Shown here: piece by piece, positions 46,001 through 58,000 of the stretch | How the letters are laid out: each line of letters begins with the position of its first letter | Numbering within the stretch: the first letter of the stretch is position 1 | Assembly: GCA_942486035.1 (NCBI GenBank) | Contig: CALNXK010000030.1 | Span: forward strand, 507,001-571,000 | From: Porites lobata | Lineage: Eukaryota > Cnidaria > Anthozoa > Scleractinia > Poritidae | Length of the DNA: 64,000 nt | Direction: 5' to 3' | The notes under the pieces: generated by a model | What the model saw: the letters and a program-made list of their open reading frames with translations, nothing else | Told to the model about the DNA's origin: nothing | Databases searched by the model: none | Position numbers and translations under genes: made by a program

Positions 46001-49000
46001 GAAACCACGAAGTTTACCAAATAATGGGCCTCTCAGCAACAGCTATTGTGATACACACCGATGGGGAAGGTACACATGAGATTATCGCTCAGCATAAAAT
46101 TCCAGTTGTAGTGTCATTTAATACCCTCTGGCTCCTTTACCGGTCCTCCCAAGAGAAAAAACATCCTTGTTATTTGAGAATTCACAATATTTGTGCTTTC
46201 GCATCAAACTAAAAACTAGAAAAAACCGAATCTACGCTAAACTTCGACGCGAAGCTCAAAATTTTGAGACCGAGCCGTAAAAACTGAACTCGCGTGCCAC
46301 CGAGAGAAAGAAAAATATTATCATAATTATAAACGGTGGGAAAAGGCACGACAGCTATCATGATGTTAAAAATTCAGCTACAACTAAAGAAACAACAACA
46401 AAGACAACAAAAAAGCATCATACCCAAAGCCAGGTTATTGTCGCTCGTTTTTTTGAACTTTCTTTATCGCTTATCTGCCATATTCTGTTAATTAGGTTAT
46501 TTAGTATTGTGGTCAACTGATCACCTGTAATAACAATGAAATAATCATGCTTCAAAATTAAATTATTTATAAAATGGCAATGCATGAAGCCCTCCAGGGG
46601 GTGACAAAAGTGCGTCTGTCGCGTTATTGTATTTTCATCGAAGGATCCAAGTTGGAAAGCACAGTCTTTCACTATTTTAACGATAATTTCATTTTAGCCA
46701 AGTATTGGACTTGCTTCTCCGAGCCCCGGGCTGAAAATGTAAGTAGGAGTATCAGTAAAAAAGGGAACAACAAACAGAATTGTTCAAGGAGTTTTGAAAA
46801 AAAGAAGCTAATTTGGACTCTACTTATAGAAATGTTTTTAAGTAGCAATAGAGCTCCTTAAAAGGAGCGAAAAATTGTGAAAATTTACCCCTAGAGAAAC
46901 CTCAGCACGCCCTGGATTGGTAACTCTGGGATCATATGGGTAATTCAAAAGAACCAGAAAGATGTAATGTTCAAGGCGTCAAGAACTCTGGCAAACGCAA
47001 AAAAAATACGACGATGGAGATTGAACACTTGACAGTGACTGGTCGATGGTTTCTATGGCAACCACTGCTCGCATTGGAAACCCACTACTTCTAATGTAAA
47101 GGGACAACAAATGACAATCTGAATTTTGATATTAGGGTTTAAAGGGTTAAGCACCCGTTTTTGATACTGCGTTGTATGGAATTGTGAACGTTTCCAATGC
47201 GAGCAATGGTTGCCATGGAAACCTTTACAATTCCATACAATCCAGTACCAAAAACGGGTGCTTAACCCTTTAAACCTAATATCAAAATTCAAATTCTCAT
47301 TTGTTGTCCCTATACATTTCCTGTAGAAGTAGTGAGGAGAAGTTGTTGAAGTATCAATAAGATTCATTTTCTGTGATCATGTCCTTGCTACTCCTGACCG
47401 CTCTGTTTTATAAATCACTGATATTACGAGGAGAAATTTGATGCCGATCACTCTTGAGGATTAAGTGTTTAGAATATCGAGCGTGACAGAAAGATGCTAA
47501 AATTTAACGTATGGACACTTACCATCAGGTAACTTGTTAATTATTCCAGCTAAACACTGGGCTCCACTCTCCACCGACCTCTCATGGTCACAATGGCAAG
47601 CTAAGTGTTGAAGTCTGGGAACTAGATCTGCATGGCGTGGAATTGTAACCTGACAAAAATCACACAGATTAGCTGAAACTGATACTATTATCCGACTTGA
47701 AAAAAACAAACAGAGAAAGAAGTTCGCTTCAATATAATTAATTAAAGCAAACAAATGTCTGCATGTTCTTAGGACCTTAAGGAAAGCAGAAATAGGTCTT
47801 TCCTTCACTTCCCTATTTTTGCCTAATTTTATTTACGTTATACCCGTTTATGGGGCGTCTGAATCTGATTTTAAAAATATCCAGAATTTTTTGGATAGAT
47901 GTCATAACGTCATAAGCGCCGTTTTACTTCTGACCCGCGTGGCAGGCGTTAAAAGGAGAAAGGAAATAGGAATTCGGGTGCGCGAGACCGCGCAGGGCAC
48001 GCGAGGAGGGGGAAAAGGGCAGGTTCCATATTTCCCCCTCATGGCGCGCCCCTTGCCCTCGCACGCTTTCCTTTTTCTAACGCCTGGCACTTATCCTGTT
48101 TAAATTTCCATCTTAGAGAAAGAAGGTAAAATCTTTAAGAAGGTAATCTCGATAGATAATCACCCGCTCGCTCCATACATTCCTTCAAAAAAAGGACTGT
48201 TTTTACGATCTCCGAAAAAAAAATGTGTCCGTCCTAAAGTTAATACTGAGCGTTTCATGTCTGCCTTAGTTTGTAAATAGATAAATATTTGAACATGATT
48301 TAAGTACACTGCTAAACATTATCAACAAGATTGAGAAAAAAGGCAACAAGTCTACCTCACGTCTTGCAGAGCATACAGTGGCTGTGAGAAGTGACAAAAG
48401 CTGGGTTTGTTGTAGAGGCGCTGACAACTAACATACAAAAAAAGAAACAAACAAACATTAGCAAAAGAAAATACAGTAGAACCCCTGTAACTCGAACTCT
48501 CAAGAGAAACGAAAAACAGTTCAAGTTAGCGAGGGTTCGAGTTATCGAGGTCGATTGAAAAATCCACTTTGCCATGCTAAAAATTGATAGTTTCTGATTT
48601 CTCAGCACTTTTGTGTATGGTGAAGTGCAAATTTACTTATTTCATCAGAAACGGTAACATGATTGGGCATTTTATGATAAAACGCGATCTGTTCGTTTCA
48701 CCAATTAAAATCACATTGCCTTTAGTGACCAGTGTCAGTTTTGGGCTTTCACCGTTACACAACAAGATGAGCTAATGGCATGGCATCTGAGTAGAGTTAA
48801 AAGAACAAGAATTCGAGTTATCGAGTTAAATTTCAGCGACTTTTTAATCAAGCGAAACGAATTTTAGTTCGAGTTAGCGGGGGAATTCGAGTTACCTGAG
48901 TAAAAATGAGTGGAAAGTGGAGTGAAATCCAAAGGAAATTGGACTTAGTTCGAGTTATCGGGGTTCTACTATAGTCGAAAATGGATACACAAACTTTGTA

Positions 49001-52000
49001 ATAACTATTACTACAGACGGAAGTTCGATACCTCAAATGGCCTAAATGGCACGTCAACTACTTCCTCTAAACTTGAGGACTTTCCGTCTAAATACAGCAC
49101 CACAAAATCATCTAGAAGAATATGAGCGGCTCTGAAGACAAAGAGAAATAGTTCGGTATAAATACAAGCCTAAACTTCTTAACCATTTTCACATACATCA
49201 TAACAGACCTTGTTTACCCCCAATATTTTGCTTAACCATTGTTTCCAATTCCTCCTGGGTATCACAGTGGTCCCAAGAGAAATCGAAGACAACGGTAATG
49301 CAAAATTTTGGGGAGTAAGCAAGGTGCATTACGGTCTATGTGAAAATGACGAATTGGGATGGATTTTCAGAAGTATTTAAAATACAAAGGAACCTCGATA
49401 TAACGAAGTGCCAAGGGACTGGCAAAATGTGTTCCCTATAACGATTTACTTTCCATATATTTTCCTATTACTGGGGTAAAAAAAAAAAATCGTTTGTTAT
49501 ACCGAGGACTTCGTTATACAGAGGTTTGTTATACCGAGGACTTCGTTATATAGAGGTTCGTTATACCGAGGACTTCGTTATATAGAGGTTCGTTATATCG
49601 AGGACTTCGTTATACAGAGGTTTGTTATATCGAGGACTTCGTTATATCATGGACTGCGTTATATAGAGGATCGTTATATCGAGGACTTCGTTATATAGAG
49701 GTTCGTTATACCGAGGACTTCGTTATATAGAGGACTTCGTTATGTAGAGGTTCGTTATATCGAGGACTTCGTTATATAGAGGTTCGTTATATCGAGGACT
49801 TCGTTATAGAGAGGTTTGTTATACCGAGGACTTCGTTATATAGAGGTTCGTTATATCGAGGACTTCGTCATATCGTGGACTTCGTTATATAGAGGATCGT
49901 TATATCGAGGACTTCGTTATATAGAGGTTCGTTATACCGAAGATTTCGTTATATAGAGGTTCCTTATATCGAGGACTTCGTTATAAAGAGGTTCGTTATA
50001 TCGAGGACTTCGTTATATAGAGGTTCGTTATATCGAGGACTTCGTTATATAGAGGTTCGTTATATCGAGGACTTCGTTATATAGAGGTTCGTTATATCGA
50101 GGACTTCGTTATATAGAGGTTCGTTATACCGAAGACTTCGTTATATAGAGGTTCGTTATACCGAGGACTTCGTTATATAGAGGTTCGTTATATCGAGGCT
50201 CCACTGTATTGAGGTCGACCGGGAAACTGGGCCGGTGTTGTGTTCAATTCAGTGAACAGTGGGACTGTTTTGGGGTTGGGGAGGGGGAGGGGGGTAAATT
50301 TTGACCAATTTCCTACGCAACCTAGAAACAGTAAATAAAAAGAAACCACAGTATCCCAATAATAGTCCCATGGTTCAGTGCGACACAATCCCGACCCAGT
50401 CCAACACGCCACAAAAAGATGACCAATCAGAAGCTTAACTATCTAATTTCATCATCACACAAGCTCCCTTCTTACAATCTTCCACACTGACGCAATACAA
50501 CATATGGTATTTATCAAATGGTGGAAAAAAAGTGAAAGTAAGACGCACTCAATATCCAAGTTGCTTGTCACGGTTCTTAAAATGGCGGCTATCACGTCTA
50601 GAATTTCCTTTGACAGTAATTCAACAGTACTTTCAGTTGAACCTAATAGAACAGAAGCAAGCAGAGACATAACAAGGAGTTTACAAGACAGTAATAAGCA
50701 CAATATGCAGAAAAAAAAGCTAATCGCTAATACACTACCTCTCAAGAATAACACAAGCCACTGCCTAGTGTATGGGAAAGAGGTATTCACAAGTTTTGAG
50801 CAGGATAATATAAAAATCTTAGGTCCGTTGTGGACTGGTTAAGCCGAGAATACTAATTGATTGAGTATACGGTTAGCTACTACAATATCAAGAAAACCGC
50901 GAAAAAATAGGAATGGTTGACTTTAGCAACAACGACGAACACGGTAGTGGAAACGTCACTCAAGTGAATTTTCATTGATTCAAACTTAGTGGGTTCAGTG
51001 AGGAATTGAATCGTCAAGGACCACGTCCAAGATCAAAAAGAGAAAGACAAATTCCGGGGTACTCGGGTTTCGAAGACTAGAAAATCACGCAGTATTAGTA
51101 TGCAAAACTGCAAAGAAATGTACGAAAAAATGTAAAGCACGTGAAGAGTTCTTCTTCTGCTTATTTAAACTATTGCTTATTGACGTTTCGCACCCATAGC
51201 ACAAGAAAGCAGCAGCTCATTCGACCTTTAGAAAATAAAAGAAATACTTGAGGATGAATTTTAAGTAGAAAACGTTGCAAATTGCTAAACGTAATGTTGC
51301 AGGGGCAGAAACTGCAATGAAACTAGGAAGAAAGTCGAGGCTAAACATGTGGTAGAATTTTAAAGCACTCTACGATACCGTGCGCGATGCAGCACTTAGT
51401 GTGGGTACAGGTCTTGATTACGTCACAACAACTTTACAGTGATAAATTTGTACCTTTTAAAGCAGACTTCAGGACTATCTTCATAACCTCAGGAATGAGA
51501 GACAGTTTAAAGTATCCAGCTGAAGAAACTCCTTTTTGAATGGAGTCTGGTATCAAAGAAATGAGAATTAACACCGTAACTAATGGAACTGTAAGTACTT
51601 GGAACCAGCAACAAACACACAATCACTATCAACGATCATAATACCTTTTAAGCTTCTTCAAAAACGTCTGCGCAATAGGTTACACCGAATGAATCACTGC
51701 ACGAACACTCCAGAAAAAAAAGCAACCAATCAAAACTCGAAGAATGCGCGGGAAAACGTGTGTAGAAATACAGTAGGGAGATTAAGAGTCACGTTAATGA
51801 CAAACGGCAAACGTCAGATTCAAGTTGAGAATTTCTTAGAATAGAAAATAAGCAGATAAAACCTGTCCAGAACAATTCCTATCGATAAAACTGGCGTGAA
51901 ACAACTTTTTTTTAAGTGAAAGTAATAAACAGAAAACGACAATTAAAGGGAAAACTTGGTCACGTAGTGCCACTGATTTCGCGGGAGGCTTTTTTTTAAC

Positions 52001-55000
52001 AAAACACAATAACATAGGGTAGCAAATGCAAAAGCAGAGCAAATGTAATACTTCGACGTGCATTTGAACTAAACGCTAGTGGTATGAACGAGTTTAAGAA
52101 CAATAACAACATCATAACGCCCTCGTTACCTTCTACGATGCTTAGGATACATTGAAACACTCGGCAGATTCGCAACTGGGAATCAGCACTAGGATTTTCT
52201 ACTGTAAGAAAAAAAATTTCATGAACACAAATAACTTAAAGAACTACTTTATTGTAGTCTTTAAAGACTGACTATCTTTGTTCTTGAAATCATCAAGCAG
52301 TGAATCAGCCACAGCATTTTGTTCTCTGTCGATAACTCCCTGAGGCATACCTGCCAACCTCCGGAGATCTAAAATCACTTTTTTTCTCGAATGTCGACCA
52401 ACACCCCCGCCCCACGCCAACAAATTGCCTTAGGACATGAAGTATATGGGCAATGACGAACAATCTTTTTTCTAAAATGCGCAAAAATTCCCAGAAACTG
52501 TACAATGAATACAAAAAGTTTGGAAAAAATGGACTAAAATTTTTCCATTTTATCCGGGAGATTTGGTTCGGGATATTTGATGAAAAATTGAAAACCATTT
52601 TGAGGGAACACATTTTTTTCAATTTTTCCTGTGGTTTGTTTGGGTATGGTAGTGTATGTTAATTGGTTTCAGACAAAGTAAACCAAACTTAAAGCAATGA
52701 AATTGAACCTCAACTTCCCTCCTCTCAATTTCGGACTTTCACGCTCGCCGTGCTGCAATTTGTTTTCCTCAACAAAATTTTGCATTATAAGTATTGTTTT
52801 CAAATTCTCTTGGGACTAACAATCGTCCATTAGGAAATTGATAGCAAACCTTATGCACAATTTTGTAGGAAAACATATTGCATTATTTGGAACATGAAAG
52901 TCGCAGATGGGGCTTTTCGCTCAGGGTGAATCCGCTAAAAAATTGAGTGCTCAGTGATGGGTCTGTCGGCATTTTTGCCTGTTCCCACTTTGTGTAGCAG
53001 ATGTCCATAACTCCCCACCAAATCTCTGCGACGGAGACTGGTATAAAGCATCTCTCACAAAAAGACTCACTTCTCTTACCATGACACAAGTGTTTCGCAT
53101 GTTCCACAAGTCGAGGGATCACTTCACGAACGACTGCGTCTTGTGTACAGACAGCATTCAGAGTATCAAGGACACACTGATGACTCAGTAGGGTAGATTG
53201 GGGCTCGTCACTGTCTGTGTCCATTGCTGTTCTATCTTCTGGTGAGGAATAAAACATAATGAACGGCCCTGTCCTCGTACTCCATCTCCCAAAAAGAATG
53301 AAAAAAACATCTAAGCTAAGAATCTTACCTTTTTCAAGGTGTTTTTGTAATTTCAGCACCACCGCTGTTAGGATGATACTAGGGTAAGCCTTGGATAGTT
53401 GTGTTAATGCAGTTAAACTGGTCTGGCTGAAAAAAATATGGTCTTGATTTTGTAAGTAAATTTTGATTTTTTCACTGCGTGCTACCCTTGTTTAATTATG
53501 CGGTAAAAATCTGAACTGCTACGAAGTCGTATGTTTAAATTAAATTTATAGTTTTTCAGTAGTTCCCAAAATAGATTATCAGGAATTTAAATTTAATCGA
53601 ACCACAATTAACAATAAAAGGGTTGATGCTTAAATCACAGATTAAAGATTATAGATAAATGATATACCTTAAAAAAGGCTCCCTGTTGGCAAGAACAATG
53701 GAGGTGAGATGCTGAACTAGTAACTCCACCTGTGAGAAGAAAAATAACTACAAACTATGTCTGTTTCTTTTACCTAGCTTTGAATAAAGAAACTTCGACA
53801 GAGATAAAACTAACCTCCTTTTCAGACATAAGGCCTATTAAATCGACCAGAGCCATAAGACAATCCACAGCCACACAGCTCAGAGCAGAATTATCACTGG
53901 ATAAGAATGAAAACAGTGTAGCAGAGAGCACTTCTTTGTAATTTAAAACTGGGCTGCCTGCAAAATTATAAACAACAGAGAACGTTGCAGTTAAATTCGA
54001 CTTTCCGGTTGTAACTGCATTGTCTGAAACTTTGGCAATAATCTACAATTTACTCACCATCTGCCTGTTTGTGAAAGACTTTAGCAGCTTTAAGAAGGTT
54101 CGTTATCGTTGAGATGAAGTTCTTTTTGTGAGCAATCTACAGAACAAATTAAAGAAATTATCCAAATGAATAACTTTGATGAAAAGATACCGACCTCTTG
54201 TCAATTTGATTCTAAGGGCGGCTTAAAGTCACGAAGATGACTTGTGGCCAGTCACTAACAATGAAATAGGTAAAACATTTACTGACATGGGATAACGATT
54301 AAAGGGCATTTGACACGTTCCACTTGAAACAGCTACAAAATAAACTGCATATTCTGCCACCATCTTCCGAGCCTCTCAAACAGACGTTCTTTTGGCTCGT
54401 CACGCAATCCTTCCCAATGTCAGGCAGGAAAGCGTGACAAACCCCAAACAACAACTGCGTGGGAGGCTACCATCTTGCAACATGCAGTTCAATCAATAGA
54501 CGTGAAAATGGGGTATTGATAAACCTACCTCAACATCACCCTTGAATTGCTCCAGAAGCAGTGGAAAAGTAGACTCAATAATTATTCGACAAGCAGGCTC
54601 TGTACAAATACAAATTCAAGACGGTCAGGAAGGAACAGGCTTAGCATGTGTAGCAGGCGGGTTTTTGCTGTGAATTTCGCTTGTGTTTCGTAAAGAACGA
54701 GACAACACCGCGTCAAAGCTAAACACAGGTCACACGAGAAAACTATGGGGAGGAGGACGAGTGAAAAAGGCAGAGAAAATTGGGATCAATTTAGGTATCA
54801 GGGAAACTGCCCATCTACCCCTCCCCTGAGCTAACATTAACACTTACTTCTCACTTGAGGCAAAATGTTGGCTTAGAGCCCACTCCCCCATCGTGTTCTT
54901 GTTTGACCAGTTTACGGTTAGCGGAATGACATAAGATGTTAGCGAACGGGACGTTAGCGAAACGACTCGTAGGCGAAACGACCAGTCACCGTTTGACCTA

Positions 55001-58000
55001 ATACTTTACAAAACATGAAAGAAAGAAAAAACAACAACAAATACCGCCTGCTACGAGGAATTGGACAAGCTATTAAATTAAGAACCTAGTGTTTAAAAAT
55101 CGGACTGAAGATAGATATCCTGAAGCAAAGACATCTGAACAGTTGTCTGAATTGTTCCTTTACTTTAAAAACCACAGTCAAGAGAAGTTACTTTACTGAT
55201 GATGACGTCTGCATATGGTTTGTTTATACCTGCTCCTAGTGCTGCTGCCTGTAAAATTTTACCAGAAGATGTCATCAATTTAACATCAGAACCAGTCACG
55301 TGACCACAATCTGTCAAAAAAAAACATTTCACCACTTTACTCTTCAAGTATCTGTCATAGTTTGATGGAACTGCTTGTAGATCTTTTCCTCTTACCTCTG
55401 TGGATGGTATCTAGAAACTCTTCATATTTGTCTCTGGCATTTTCCTTTAAACCAAAATCAATGGCACACAGTTCAGGAAAATTACTTTACTCTAATTTCC
55501 TGCCAACAATTATCTTTTCTCCTAGTCTATCTTTTATACTAATACATCATGGAACTTTTTCCATGAAAATAGCCTTATGACAGAGTCTTTATCATTTGCC
55601 ATTTGCATATCTTCCAGAAGACACCTTGTTGCCCCCAGATATTGCATAACCTTTGCTTTTAATTTCTCCCGGGTATTACAGGTGTCCCAATAGAAATTGA
55701 AGACACTCCTTATGCAAAATGTTGGGGGGAGGGGGCGGGGCGGAGCAAAGCAGGTGTATTATGGAAGATGTGCAAATGGAGAGTTCTTAAAATTTTGACA
55801 GAAGAATGAGGATTCCAGAATACTAATTCACAGAAAAATAAGTTGGAAAGCCTTTCCATTGTAATTTGTAGAACAGGTGGAATAAATCAGGATACTTGCA
55901 AGGGTTGCAGAAATACCAGTACAAGCAAAAGACTAAAATTACGCACAATTTTTATTGCTAGTTTGCAGGTAACGTCATGGTGGCCTTGTTGGTGGTGGAG
56001 GATAAAAGCATTTCTCTCCTCTGGGAACTAAAATCCATTTTCCTGCAAATTCTTCGAAAATATCTTCATTGTATTGACCACCACAATGGCTGCCTTGTCC
56101 ACGGATGCAACCCAAAACTTGCAGCCCTACATTCTTCTTTAGAAATACTGGTGATCACAATATCTTATACAACAAACCTCTATTGATGAGCTCAGGTTTT
56201 TGACAATGCTTGTCACAGCTTTAAGACTTGCTTCCTGAAAAATTGACAGAAATACAATCAAATCGCAAAGAAAAACAAAGACTATTAAAATAATTTTAAA
56301 AGTCTTTAATTATGTAATTTGTGTATCTGATTAAGAATAATAACAATGTTACCTGGTATAATATTGTAACTCACCTCTATTTCAGAATTTGTGGGATAGA
56401 AAACCTAGTAAATGAATTTAGAAAAGGAAAAGAAAATTTAATTAAGAGAAACCTGTAAGTTATAAGACCAAAAGAACAGAAGTGATTAGGTCAAGAAATG
56501 CACACAACAGTGAAAAATCAGCAAAAGTTTGTTGAAAATTCAAATGAGATGACAAAAGGGGGCCTCAAAAAGAGGTGATTTTGACGAAAATAGCGAATGT
56601 GCATTTCATAATTTGAATTTTTAACCAACTACTAGCAAATTTTTGCCAAATTTACCTTTTTCCCCAGATTTGCCAATTTCATCAAATTTGCCCCTTTCCA
56701 AGAACTAAACCTGTACGAACCCTGGAACACTTAAATGACACATGATCTGATCTGCTGTATGTTCATTGTACGTACATGTACTATCCTGAGCAGAGCATGC
56801 AAAGCACTTTTAAAGACAACATGGAATTTACAAAACATATTATAACTTGAAACTGCTTTCTCTCTTGTCTAAAAACTAGAGCTCTTCTTGGAATAGATTC
56901 CCTGTGGTTTAATTATTATTCTTGTAAGCGACCACCTCCTGTCAGCATTGTGCGTAGTGTTAGAAATCAAAGACTTAAATATTGCTTGTATTTAATATTA
57001 AAACACCAAAGATTAATATTCAACTAAATACCACTTGCTCCTGGTTTGGAAACCATTTGGACCAAAAAATGGTGTCCGATGAAAGGTGACAAAGAAAATG
57101 ATTAAAAATGGCAATGACAAATTCAAAGTACATTATATCTGTGTTGAGGAGGTGTCCATCTGAAAAAGGTGTTGGCTGAATAACTAGCATCAGCTTATTG
57201 TTTTTAACTCACCGCACTTTTTATAGCTGTCCAAAGTGACTCCAAATATTCAAGCAAATAAGTACTCTGATAAACTTCCAAGCAAGCTGACTGCAACAAA
57301 CAACAAATAACATAAAAACTGTTTCAAGTGAGGACAACAAAATAATGTACACAAAAAAAGAAAATGCTCAACTGTGATAGAACACTATAATAATAGAAAA
57401 TATTAAGAGTGATAATGACACTGAAATGTAACTTTTTTCTACCTTTCTGTCCGTAGACAAAACCTTATTGCATGATCACACTGACTTACCAGTGTTAAAA
57501 GAGAGTCAATTTTGGCATCAGTGATATCTGATGATAGCTTTTCCATCAGAAGAGGCAGGCAGTACTGTGGAATAGAGAAAGAAATTTGTATAAACAAATT
57601 ACTAGTAATGACTAGAAGAAACATAAAGTGTTACATCTTAAGTCTAATTGGGCACAGTACTTTTTGCCCCATCCAATCAGCAATTTGAAATTCCTTTTAA
57701 TTTGTTATCAGTGTCTTCATTCTACGCTAAAAAAAACTGAAGAATGCACTAATCCAGCTAAAGTGCTCTACAAATGCAAGTAAACAATACAGTACCATAA
57801 ACTTACTGGAGCAAACTGGTTAGTCAATGCAAGACACTTTCGTAGGCTTGAAACTAAATCATCTTTCTTTATTCCATAGGGATCATCAGCAGGCTGCAAG
57901 AAAAATATTCTCATCAACACAAAAAATGTCTATTTGATGTTAGGAGGAGAAAAATCTGGAAGGGAACCCTTCCTCCTCCTAATTTTTTTAGGAAGATCAA

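Noticed and set aside
49490..50196. Short direct repeats at regular distance (CRISPR-like look)
   Set aside because: The sequence between repeats is also repeated; it is a minisatellite inside TIRs.
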